Positions 10,599 through 18,889 of a stretch of DNA of 64,000 nt are shown here, one piece after another (the first letter of the stretch is position 1; the number at the start of each line of letters is the position of its first letter). The notes under the pieces were generated by a model that was not told where the DNA came from, made no database searches, and worked only from the letters and a program-made list of their open reading frames with translations. The stretch is taken from assembly GCA_023634235.1 (NCBI GenBank), contig JAMKCF010000001.1:4033140-4097139 (forward strand). Reading direction: 5' to 3'. Source of the stretch: Pisaster brevispinus (lineage: Eukaryota; Echinodermata; Asteroidea; Forcipulatida; Asteriidae). Made by a program: the position numbers and the translations under genes.

Positions 10599-11373
10599 GT
10601 TCATTGTTCTGTTTACTGCATGCTCAGTACAATTGCTTTTGCGACGCTTTTGCGTGTGGTTGATGCTAGAGGTGCATAGAGGGTTTGAGCCAGAGACTCC
10701 GAGACTTACAGGGTTGACTGATGTGTGTTCCAGTTAGCCGTGAAGGTTTACAGGGTTAACTGACGTGTGTTCCAGTTACCCGTGGAGGTTTACATTGTAT
10801 TTGAGTTGAACGGTTGTCACCAGGTTGACTATCGCTGCGTGCGTGGTTTACCGGTAGGACGTAAGAACCGTTAGTCACGATCTTTCGTGAAGCTATTTGC
10901 TTAGTAAACCTGTACTCTAGTGCGCGCTGGGGTTGGCTGATGTGTGTTCCAGTCAATGCTCGGTTGTAGTACTGGTCGACGCGTTGTAGTGACACGTGGT
11001 TGACTAGGCGCGGTAATTGCGCGTAGCTGTTGTACGAGCAAATAACAGTAGAAGCAGGAACACAGTACGTGGTTGACTTAGTGATCTGTTTGTTTTATGC
11101 CGTAGATAAGTTAACCTACTGAGATTCTGTTGAATCATACTGGAGAAAGGCAACAATATAATTAAACTGGTTGATGCTTGTTGGTTATAAATTGATGTCC
11201 TTTGTGAATTATTCTGTGCATTGATTACTGTGTATTAGGGAGAGACAATCGATTACAATCGGCGGTATATTTCCTCCAAAACGGACAAAGCTCCTTAGCG
11301 TTCAGATTACTTTATGATCTACAACCTGAGGTGAAAGTAGGCCCGGGATCAAGTTGTAAAGTTCCGCCACAAA

Positions 11374-11391
11374 TGGTGTCAGAAGTGGGAT
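11374..11391 (+). promoter_or_regulatory. Primer-binding site (tRNA-Leu)
   Basis: TGGTGTCAGAAGTGGGAT starts two bases after the LTR. It is complementary to the 3' end of animal tRNA-Leu of the CAA type (ending ATCCCACTTCTGACA plus CCA), over 18 bases. It marks the start site of minus-strand DNA synthesis. Confidence 0.85.
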
Positions 11392-11481
11392 GATTGTAAT
11401 CGATTAAGTCGAGCTCTCTGTTGAGATTATTCCTCCTTTGTATTAAGAAGAGGAAGTAGTACACAGGTTCAAGAGTTGGCA

Positions 11482-11760
11482 ATGCGAATGTGGATTGTTG
11501 TTGTACTTTTGTTGATTTTTGCAATTGTTGTTCTGGTTGCGGTTTGTCAGTTTGCCAAGACTCGCGTGGAGTTGAGGCGGTTACGACGAATTGCAAGGGA
11601 GCAGAATTTGACGCTGTTGCGAATCCACAGTTTGACTAGTCAGAGGCACGGTGCCAGAGTTTCGCGAAGTTTTGAACTACAAAGAGTTGCAACACCGACT
11701 GCTGCGCTAGACGTGACTCAGTCACCTAGTGGTCAGTGGCCGAGTGTGGCAACAGTGTAA
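11482..11760 (+). CDS. Small single-pass membrane protein ORF in the Gypsy leader
   Basis: 92 codons from the first ATG in the frame. Residues 3-22 form a strongly hydrophobic helix (MWIVVVLLLIFAIVVLVAV), followed by a basic stretch (RVELRRLRRIAR) and a Ser/Thr-rich tail. By the positive-inside rule the C-terminus would be cytoplasmic. The ORF lies between the primer site and gag, in a different frame from gag, where Gypsy elements usually have only an untranslated leader. I recognise no family. It may be a real accessory protein, a short upstream ORF modulating gag translation, or chance. No frame-preserving evidence is available from one copy. Confidence 0.4.
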   Translation: MRMWIVVVLLLIFAIVVLVAVCQFAKTRVELRRLRRIAREQNLTLLRIHSLTSQRHGARVSRSFELQRVATPTAALDVTQSPSGQWPSVATV

Positions 11761-11923
11761 GTTCTAGCAAACTTAACGCGTATGTGGTAGATTTGTTTGC
11801 TGTGTCTTACTGGCTGGTCTGGGTCTGGTGATTGTCGTAGTTGGACCAGAAGTTGATTCGGTCCTGTTCTTGTGTTGGGTTTACTGGTCGCCTGTTGGTT
11901 GACTAGAGGTATAGTAAACCAAC

Positions 11924-13534
11924 ATGAGTAAGGGTCCCAAGGGTCAAGAAGGTACCTTGGGGGTTGATGTTCAATTGCAGAAAATCCAAGAGGGGTTAGT
12001 TCGTGCAAAGTTGGACATGGAACTTTTGCAGTGGGAAAGAGACCACTATGCTGAGATGGGAAAAGTTCCGAAGACGTTGGCACATATAGGAGCCACCGGT
12101 TTCCCTAGACAGGGGAGCGGTAAGGCCGATTATGAGAATAGTCATGTGAGGTTTCAGGTGGACTCGGAGGTTGACTTCCAAATCCCAGAGAAGACTTCTG
12201 GGTACAGCTCTGGTATGGGAACGAACCCATTTCAGGGTATGGGTATGTCATCCCAGGTGAGCCCCCTGAAAGACAGGGGGATGAGAAATCGAGAGAGTAC
12301 CCCTCTTAGAGGCTATGTCTCAGAGACACCCGCCCCTGCTGAGGCTTTGTCAGTTGACAATGATAGAGACGATGCACAGTCTTTTGTGTCGAATCAGAGT
12401 TTTATGGGACAGGGTAGACAGAGTACCAATCCATTCCTTCAGGACATGGATGTTGTTAGTCCGAAGAGGTTGCACAGTGAACCTTTGAGTTTGGCAACTC
12501 GGCCAAAGAAGGCGGCTAACATGTCAGCTGAGGGAAGAGTGCTCCCTGTGATGAGTCCAACTGTAAAGGGTACAGTGCCGTTGAAGGAGTCAAACGTTGG
12601 TGTTGAAGGTGAGGGTAAGATGTTGGAGCGTAACAATCGACGCCCAAATATCACCCCTGATAGGTATAGTGGCAAAGTATTGTGGCGAGAATATCACCGA
12701 CATTTCGAGTCATGTCGAGAGGTCAATGGTTGGAATGAAGAGCAATCAGCCAGGTATTTGTCAGCAAGCCTTCAGGGAAATGCTCTCAGAATTTTGGGAG
12801 ATGCTTCCCCTGATCGCAAGTGTACCTATGGTGAACTAGTAAAATTGCTTGAGAGGAGATTTGGTTCTGGGAGACAAAGCGAGAATTATCTTGTAGAGCT
12901 TAGGCATCGTCGGCAAGGGCCGAAGGAGAGCCTGCAAGAGCTTGGTCAGGCTATCCATGAGTTGACGCTAAGAGCGTACCCTGAAATCCAAGAGGAGTCT
13001 CGTGAGAGGTTGGCCAAGAATCATTTTCTTGATGCAGTTGATAGTCGGTCAGTACGGGAAGGTATAAATCGGGCCCGCCCAAAGAATCTGGACGAGGCAA
13101 TCCGGGCTGCACTGGAGACCGATAATTTTGAAAAGGTAGAGCAGCAGAGGATACTTGATGGAAAACCTCCTAAACTGGCGAGGGCAATAGACTCCGGTCT
13201 GGATCAGAGAGTTGAGAAAATGGAGGCTAATTTGGAGGTGCAGGCTCAGACTTTAAAGACGATGGTTGACTTGTTGGGAAGATTGTCAAGTCAGTCTGTT
13301 GAGTTACCTGCTCAGGCAGAGGAGTCCCCCCAAGGGAGGAAAAAGATTGCGAGAGGCAAAGTGAAAGAATGGAGATGTTTCAATTGTGACAATAGAGGTC
13401 ACTTTGCAAGAGACTGCAAGAAACCTCCAAAGAAAGCTGTTTCAGACCAGGGAAACGGCAGCCAGCCCAACGGTGGACCCACGGAACGGCTGGAAGTCAG
13501 AGAGGGTCCAAGAGGCAGTATCATGGCGACTTAA
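11924..13534 (+). CDS. gag: Gag polyprotein of the Gypsy element
   Basis: 536 codons from ATG at 11924 to TAA. The N-terminal 40 residues look helical and coiled-coil forming; residues about 50-240 are low-complexity, rich in Gly, Ser and Pro. Residues about 245-410 match the retrotransposon Gag capsid-like fold (conserved features: WREYHRHFE, GNALRIL, LERRFG). A CCHC zinc knuckle, CFNCDNRGHFARDC, lies at about 485-498, followed by a basic tail. Gag forms the particle and packages the RNA. The last 145 bases overlap the open pol frame. A slippery heptamer lies 76 bases before the stop codon. Confidence 0.92.
   Translation: MSKGPKGQEGTLGVDVQLQKIQEGLVRAKLDMELLQWERDHYAEMGKVPKTLAHIGATGFPRQGSGKADYENSHVRFQVDSEVDFQIPEKTSGYSSGMGTNPFQGMGMSSQVSPLKDRGMRNRESTPLRGYVSETPAPAEALSVDNDRDDAQSFVSNQSFMGQGRQSTNPFLQDMDVVSPKRLHSEPLSLATRPKKAANMSAEGRVLPVMSPTVKGTVPLKESNVGVEGEGKMLERNNRRPNITPDRYSGKVLWREYHRHFESCREVNGWNEEQSARYLSASLQGNALRILGDASPDRKCTYGELVKLLERRFGSGRQSENYLVELRHRRQGPKESLQELGQAIHELTLRAYPEIQEESRERLAKNHFLDAVDSRSVREGINRARPKNLDEAIRAALETDNFEKVEQQRILDGKPPKLARAIDSGLDQRVEKMEANLEVQAQTLKTMVDLLGRLSSQSVELPAQAEESPQGRKKIARGKVKEWRCFNCDNRGHFARDCKKPPKKAVSDQGNGSQPNGGPTERLEVREGPRGSIMAT
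13450..13456 (+). promoter_or_regulatory. Candidate -1 ribosomal frameshift site G_GGA_AAC
   Basis: GGGAAAC occurs in exactly the gag codon phase required for -1 slippage (X_XXY_YYZ), inside the window where gag and pol frames are both open (13390-13534). Reading on after slippage enters the pol frame without a stop. Immediately downstream, CAGCC (from 13459) can pair with GGCTG (about 13489), giving a possible stimulatory stem. Function is inferred. Confidence 0.65.
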
Positions 13535-16500
13535 TAGTTGATGATAAAAGAAGAAAAGTTGAAGATGGGCAAAGAGTGATAAATCTGCCAAAGTCGAGTG
13601 TGGATCCCCGTTATGGTTTCTTTGTGAATGGGCTAGTCAGGGCGACTGATTGTCGATTTCTGGTTGACACTGGGTCAACCGACACTCTGATCAGCAGTGA
13701 GGTTTACTACAAAATTCCCAAGGAGCGAAGGCCCCTTATGGGAGAAGGAAGCGTGCAGGTGAGACAGGTGGATGGCAGTCCACTCTCAGTACTTGGCATC
13801 GCTGATGTAGAAATTCAGATTGGTCGGACCACCCAGTCGGTCAGGGCGATTTTCACAGAAATGCGTTGTCCAGGAATCTTAGGGATGGATTTCCTTGTGC
13901 CCACAGGTGGGAAATTGGATTTTCGAACTAAGAGGTGGAGCTTGAATGGCGAGGACATAAAATGTACCAGCAGTGTCGGGGAACCGTTTGTTGGTCGTGT
14001 GGTTGTTCATGAAAACACAGTGATTCCTGCTGGCTATGAGGCAGTTGTCCCTGGTACCATAGCAAAGAGAGGTAATGCTTTTGCAGGTCCGGCACTAGTT
14101 GAACCTTTAGAGAGTGGGGGTGAACTGGCAAAGAGAGGACTGGTACTGGCCAGATCTTTGGTAGAGGCAGGGAATGACATTGTTCCACTGCGAGTGTTTA
14201 ATCCTGGTAGGGAGCAGAGAGTTGCCCGAAAGGGGACGACTGTTGGTGTGATTTGCCCAGTTGAGCATGATTTGATAGAAGGTAGTTCTGGGGTGATGGC
14301 GGATCCACCACTGGAAGTTCCTGGTTATTTGAGGGACTTGTATGAGAGAGGCACTGCAAGTGTTGAGTCGAAGTATCACGAGGAGGTCAAGAAATGCTTA
14401 AGTGACTTCCGTGATGTCTTTTCCAGTGGTGACCATGATATTGGCCGAACAGAAGATGTTAGACACCACATACAGACGGGTGATGCTAGGCCTATCAAGG
14501 AGAGGCCAAGACGTCAACCTTACTGTAATCAGCAGGAGATAGAGAGGCAAGTCCGTGACTTGGAAAAGAGGGGTGTGATTGAGCCATCAGATAGTCCTTG
14601 GGCCTCAAATGTTGTTCTTGTGAGTAAGAAGGACGGGACCAAGCGTTTTTGTGTCGACTATAGAAGATTAAATGCAGTCACCATTAAGGACGCTTACCCG
14701 GTCCCACGCATTGACGAAACATTTGATGCTTTGAGTGGGGCAAAGTGGTTTTCGACACTAGATCTTGCCTCGGGGTATTGGCAAGTTGCACTTGACGAGG
14801 ATGCAAGCCAAAAGTCAACATTCGTTGTAAGAAATGGGCTGTATCGGTGGAAGTGCATGCCATTTGGCCTTTGTAATGCCCCAGCAACTTTTGAGAGGCT
14901 CATGGAGAAAGTCATGGCAGGTTTGCAATGGGACATCCTTTTGATTTATTTGGACGACATCATTGTTTTCGGGAAGTCCGTGACTGAGATGATAGAGCGT
15001 CTCAGAGTCGTGTTGGCGAGACTCGGACATGCAGGGCTGAAGTTGAAACCGAGCAAGTGCCACTTGTTTCGGCAGTCAGTAGCTTACCTAGGACACATAG
15101 TGTCTACAGAGGGTGTGGCCACGGATCCGCAAAAGGTACAGGCGGTGGCGGACTGGCCTGCTCCAAGGTGTGTAAAGGATGTAAGAAGTTTCTTGGGTCT
15201 TGCGTCTTATTATCGGAAGTTTATCCGTGGGTTTGCAGGAATAGCCAGTCCTCTGCATGCGTTAACTGAGAAGTCACGAGATTTTGTATGGGATGAGTCT
15301 TGTCAGGGTGCTTTTGAGGAGTTGAAAAGTATGCTCGTGACCGCACCAATATTGCCCTATCCAATTCCAGACAAAGATTTCATCCTAGACACTGATGCCA
15401 GCGGTGACGGCATCGGGGCGGTGTTGTCCCAAGTCCAGGAGGGGAACGAGAAAGTTTTGGCATACGCTAGTCGTAAACTCAGCAGGCCGGAGAGGAACTA
15501 CTGCGTCACTCGTCGTGAGTTGCTTGCTGTCGTGGTGTACTTAAAGCAATTTAGGCAGTATCTGTATGGTAGGAAGGTCAAGGTGAGAACCGACCATGCA
15601 GCGCTTCGGTGGTTGTTTCAGTTCAAGAACCCTGAGGGCCAGTTGGCAAGATGGTTGGAAGTGGTTTCTGAATATGACATTCAGATTGAGCATAGGCCTG
15701 GCAAGAAACATGCGAATGCCGACTCGTTGTCCCGGCGGCAATGCAAGCAATGTGGTAGAGATGAAGCAATCGGTGATGACCAAAAGAGTTCTGTGGTCCA
15801 CCAGGTGCTTCCTCAGAGGGAAGATCCTAAGGTCAGGGGTGTTGTGGCTCAACCAGTCTTGTCCTCAGAAGCTTTAAGGAAAGCCCAGATGGAGGATGAA
15901 ATTGTAGGATGGTTTGTTCAGCTGAAGGAAAGGGGTGAGAATCGTCCAGAATGGAAAGAAGTGTCCCATCTTCCAAAGAGTCACAAGACTTATTGGTCTG
16001 TGTGGAAGCAGTTGGTGGTTAAAGAGGGTCTGTTGTATAGACAATGGGAGTCAGATGCCGGTGACTCGATGAGGTTGCGGCTTGTTCTTCCTAAGCAGTT
16101 CCGGGAAGAAGTATTGGGCGAGTTGCATGGAGGACATTTGAGTGGGCATCTGGGTGTCCATAAGACGATGGCCAAAGTGAAGCATCGGTATTTCTGGCCC
16201 GGTATGTCAGCAGACATAAGGTCCTTTTTGAGAAGTTGTGACTTGTGCGCAAAAAGGAAGTCACCTGCCCGAAAGAGGCGGGCTCCCCTACAACAGTATC
16301 GTGTTGGTGTCCCTATGGAGAGAGTGGCCATAGACTTGCTCGGGCCACTGCCGAGGTCGGACAGTGGCAATCAATGGGTCATGGTAGTCGGTGACTACTG
16401 TACTAAGTGGATGGAGGCCTACCCGCTTCCGGATGCGACAGCCAGTACAGTAGCACTGAAGTTGGTTAATGAGTTTGTCTGCCGGTTTGGGGTCCCGCAG

Positions 16501-17394
16501 GAGTTACATTCCGATCAGGGTACCAATTTCGAGTCTTGTGTTTTCAGCGAGATGTGCCGTGTATTGGGCATCACCAAAACCCGTACGACTGCCTACAATC
16601 CCAAGTCGGATGGGATGGTTGAAAGGTTCAACAAGACTCTGGTTAACATAGTAGCGGTGCTCATTGACCCAAAAAGGATGCAAAGAGATTGGGATGAGTG
16701 TCTTCCGTACGCAACTTTTGCGTACCGTTGCACTCCCCATGAGTCAACTGGGGAATCCCCCAACATGATGATGTTGGGTAGAGAGGTGAGCATTCCGGTT
16801 GACTTGTTGGTAGAGTGTTGTGATGTTGAGGATGGTGTTGGGACAGATTTCGCAGAGAGTTTGCGACAGAATATGAGGCAAGCTCATGAGAGAGCTCGAC
16901 ATTGTCTTGGGAAGAGTACCCAACGACAAAAGAAGGACTATGATCGAAGGGCATCAGATCATGGGCTGAAGGCAGGGCACTTCGTGTGGCTCTTTAACCC
17001 AGCCAAGAAGAGAAACTTCTCGCCAAAACTCCAGTTGCGCTGGGAAGGCCCATGGTTGGTGGTCAAACAGTTGTCTGATGTAACCTTCCGTATTCAGTTG
17101 AAGAAGGGTGGTAAATGTAAGGTTGTCCATGCAGACAGACTGAAACCATACCTTGGTAAAGAACTTGAGTCATGGGAAGCGAAAGATGAGGCAATGGATT
17201 TGGAGTCAGACACTCCTCCGTCCATTAGCCCCATAGAGTCTCCCAGTGGGACAGATGAAGTTCTTATAGAGGAGACTGCACCTTTGGCAGTTGAGAGTTC
17301 TGAGGAAGTGTGGGAAGGGACCACACCCTCAGTAGAGTGTTCCCCTAGGCGGTACCCTAGGCGGGAGCATAAACTACCGATTCGCTATCGATAG
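13456..17394 (+). CDS. pol: Pol polyprotein of the Gypsy element (protease, RT, RNase H, integrase)
   Basis: The pol frame is open from 13390 and has no early ATG, so expression by -1 frameshift from gag is expected. Counting residues from 13576: aspartic protease motif VDTGSTDTLIS at about 30-40; reverse transcriptase with YLDD at 458-461; RNase H with LDTDAS near 603-608; integrase zinc-binding H-H-C-C region about 851-890; integrase catalytic D, D, E at about 920, 979 and 1015, the last two 36 residues apart as in the DD35E pattern. A GPY/F-like module (RWEGPWLV) and a short acidic Ser-rich tail end the protein; no chromodomain. All key catalytic residues are present, so the protein is probably functional. 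Confidence 0.94.
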   Translation, partial: RQPAQRWTHGTAGSQRGSKRQYHGDLIVDDKRRKVEDGQRVINLPKSSVDPRYGFFVNGLVRATDCRFLVDTGSTDTLISSEVYYKIPKERRPLMGEGSVQVRQVDGSPLSVLGIADVEIQIGRTTQSVRAIFTEMRCPGILGMDFLVPTGGKLDFRTKRWSLNGEDIKCTSSVGEPFVGRVVVHENTVIPAGYEAVVPGTIAKRGNAFAGPALVEPLESGGELAKRGLVLARSLVEAGNDIVPLRVFNPGREQRVARKGTTVGVICPVEHDLIEGSSGVMADPPLEVPGYLRDLYERGTASVESKYHEEVKKCLSDFRDVFSSGDHDIGRTEDVRHHIQTGDARPIKERPRRQPYCNQQEIERQVRDLEKRGVIEPSDSPWASNVVLVSKKDGTKRFCVDYRRLNAVTIKDAYPVPRIDETFDALSGAKWFSTLDLASGYWQVALDEDASQKSTFVVRNGLYRWKCMPFGLCNAPATFERLMEKVMAGLQWDILLIYLDDIIVFGKSVTEMIERLRVVLARLGHAGLKLKPSKCHLFRQSVAYLGHIVSTEGVATDPQKVQAVADWPAPRCVKDVRSFLGLASYYRKFIRGFAGIASPLHALTEKSRDFVWDESCQGAFEELKSMLVTAPILPYPIPDKDFILDTDASGDGIGAVLSQVQEGNEKVLAYASRKLSRPERNYCVTRRELLAVVVYLKQFRQYLYGRKVKVRTDHAALRWLFQFKNPEGQLARWLEVVSEYDIQIEHRPGKKHANADSLSRRQCKQCGRDEAIGDDQKSSVVHQVLPQREDPKVRGVVAQPVLSSEALRKAQMEDEIVGWFVQLKERGENRPEWKEVSHLPKSHKTYWSVWKQLVVKEGLLYRQWESDAGDSMRLRLVLPKQFREEVLGELHGGHLSGHLGVHKTMAKVKHRYFWPGMSADIRSFLRSCDLCAKRKSPARKRRAPLQQYRVGVPMERVAIDLLGPLPRSDSGNQWVMVVGDYCTKWMEAYPLPDATASTVALKLVNEFVCRFGVPQELHSDQGTNFESCVFSEMCRVLGITKTRTTAYNPKSDGMVERFNKTLVNIVAVLIDPKRMQRDWDECLPYATFAYRCTPHESTGESPNMMMLGREVSIPVDLLVECCDVEDGVGTDFAESLRQNMRQAHERARHCLGKSTQRQKKDYDRRASDHGLKAGHFVWLFNPAKKRNFSPKLQLRWEGPWLVVKQLSDVTFRIQLKKGGKCKVVHADRLKPYLGKELESWEAKDEAMDLESDTPPSISPIESPSGTDEVLIEETAPLAVESSEEVWEGTTPSVECSPRRYPRREHKLPIRYR

Positions 17395-17464
17395 TTTTCT
17401 GTTTTCTATTTGGGTTGGTTGTGTTTTGAAGACATGAGTCAGTGGTTACAAAGTTATAACCACA

Positions 17465-17489
17465 GGTTCTTGTTTTGTGTGTTCAACAG
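17465..17489 (+). promoter_or_regulatory. Candidate splice acceptor before the zinc-finger ORF
   Basis: A T-rich tract (GTTCTTGTTTTGTGTGTTC) is followed by AACAG|G at 17485-17490. The first ATG after this acceptor is the start of the zinc-finger ORF at 17525. Together with the LTR donor at 10593 this would give a subgenomic spliced mRNA, as retroviruses use for env. Inference only. Confidence 0.35.
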
Positions 17490-17524
17490 GTATAAAGAGT
17501 AAAGAGAACAGAAGAGAAAGAAGC

Positions 17525-18271
17525 ATGTCTGGTAGAGGGAGAGGAGGTAGAGGAAGGGCCACCAAGCCAAGACGCTTCCGTTGCACCGAGTGCAACAATT
17601 GTTTCGGCCAGCGTCAGGGTCTATGGAGACATATTAAAGAGAACCATGGGCCAGTCATGTATCTCTACTGCAGAAGATGCCACTACAAGGCTACCAGACG
17701 GGAAACCATGCACCGTCACTATGCTGGATTTCACAAGACCCATCAATGGGAGAGCCGACAGATTGTCGAAGAGCGGGAGAGGCCAGAGGTGACATCAGCT
17801 ACTTCACGTATGGTAGTGGCTGGATGGAGCTCCGCCACAGTTGCCAAGCCACCGGCTAGTTCAACGGCCCCTGATCCAGACGTCAATGAAGTTGTTGATG
17901 AAGACGTGGCAGTGATCTCACTCTCTCCGACCCCGATCTCCCCCCTTCGACCGAGTTCTCCGTCTGAGGCCCCTTCCAGGGCTGTACCTGAAGTTTCCCC
18001 CGTCAGAGTGGCTACTTGGAAACCGCGTGGAAAGCTGGCTATGATAAGGCCGCCAGTTTCCCCACAGTCATCAGAGGCTTCTTCCATGTCATCTCTTGAA
18101 GTTGTCACGCCCATTGCTTCCAGTGTTGACAAGGAGACCCAGACCCCACCAGCTCGCCGGCTGGTCAAAGCCATCATCAAGGAGCAGCGCGTCAGGACGA
18201 CCTTCGTCGAAGGAAGACAGATAAGGAGAGAAGCGACCGTGGATTCGTCCGAGGCTTGGGTAGAGGTGTAG
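17525..18271 (+). CDS. Extra 3' ORF of the Gypsy element: protein with two C2H2 zinc fingers
   Basis: 248 codons from ATG to TAG, 130 bp after pol, in the position where env would lie. The N-terminus MSGRGRGGRGR resembles the histone H4/H2A tail (SGRGK...) with Arg in place of Lys. Residues about 20-43 and 52-77 form two zinc fingers with spacing C-X2-C-X12-H-X4-H. Residues about 95-210 are low-complexity, rich in Pro, Ser and Val, and the end is basic then acidic. The protein could bind DNA, RNA or chromatin and influence integration site, packaging or host silencing. It is not an envelope protein: no signal peptide or membrane helix is seen. I do not recognise a described family. The absence of stop codons in an intact young element supports it being real. 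Confidence 0.75.
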   Translation: MSGRGRGGRGRATKPRRFRCTECNNCFGQRQGLWRHIKENHGPVMYLYCRRCHYKATRRETMHRHYAGFHKTHQWESRQIVEERERPEVTSATSRMVVAGWSSATVAKPPASSTAPDPDVNEVVDEDVAVISLSPTPISPLRPSSPSEAPSRAVPEVSPVRVATWKPRGKLAMIRPPVSPQSSEASSMSSLEVVTPIASSVDKETQTPPARRLVKAIIKEQRVRTTFVEGRQIRREATVDSSEAWVEV

Positions 18272-18889
18272 TTAAACCAGAGGAGGAAGAGAGTAGTGCT
18301 ATATCTTGCTTATACTAAAGTTTTTATATTTATAGTTTTGTATTCACCTTTTATAACTCGTGTACTTTTTGAACCAGAGTTTTGCCAATTATCAGGGAAT
18401 AGTGTAAATTTGTTATTTTTATGGAAATTGAGATCACTGAACTGTGTGTGCATTTTTATTGCCAAATTGCTGCCTTTAATTATGTATAAATTATTGTTGT
18501 AAATTGTTAATGAGACCAAAGATTACCTCCAAATCTATGTAAGTTGAAAGTACTTGAAAATTATGTGCAGTGGTTTACGCAAACTTTTACCAGTCAACCG
18601 TATGCATAACGTGGTGCATATTTAATGAGAATGAGGAGATGCATTACAAATCTTGCCGTAGTCAACCATACAGTAAGCTGTATAAGGTTGGGTTTTTTTG
18701 TAGGTCACAGGGTTTATGCTAAGTATTATATTGTGTGAGGTTGACATGTTTTTTTATTTATATTTTTCTAATGGTTTACTTAAGATGTATAAAGGTTCAT
18801 GTATTTTATTGATTACATGCACTGCCCTTTTAGTTGTTTTTGATGTTAAGCTGGTTGGACTGGGGCAGTCCAAGCTTAGCTCGGGCCTG
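18272..18889 (+). other. Non-coding 3' region of the Gypsy element
   Basis: AT-rich, 618 bp, without ORFs of note. A purine run (AGAGGAGGAAGAGAG, about 18279-18293) looks like a polypurine tract but lies 600 bp before the LTR. The bases adjacent to the LTR (GCTTAGCTCGGGCCTG) are not purine-rich. Confidence 0.6.

Larger units (their letters stand above)
10419..11371 (+). repeat. 5' LTR of the Gypsy element
   Basis: 953 bp, TG...CA termini. It contains a TATTTAAA (10444-10451), a strong splice-donor sequence CAG|GTACGT (10590-10598), and a roughly 42-bp subrepeat (CAGGGTTGACTGATGTGTG... at 10709 and again from 10751, with a partial third copy near 10930). It differs from the 3' LTR only at 10716-10718 (GAC here, ATA in the 3' LTR). 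Confidence 0.93.

Noticed and set aside
17743..18180. Long minus-strand frame of 145 codons opposite the zinc-finger ORF
   Set aside because: Shadow of the Pro/Ser-rich coding sequence on the plus strand; low-complexity Ser/Thr translation with no domain.
17525..18271. Envelope-like gene in the env position
   Set aside because: No signal peptide, transmembrane segment, furin site or glycosylation pattern; it encodes zinc fingers instead.
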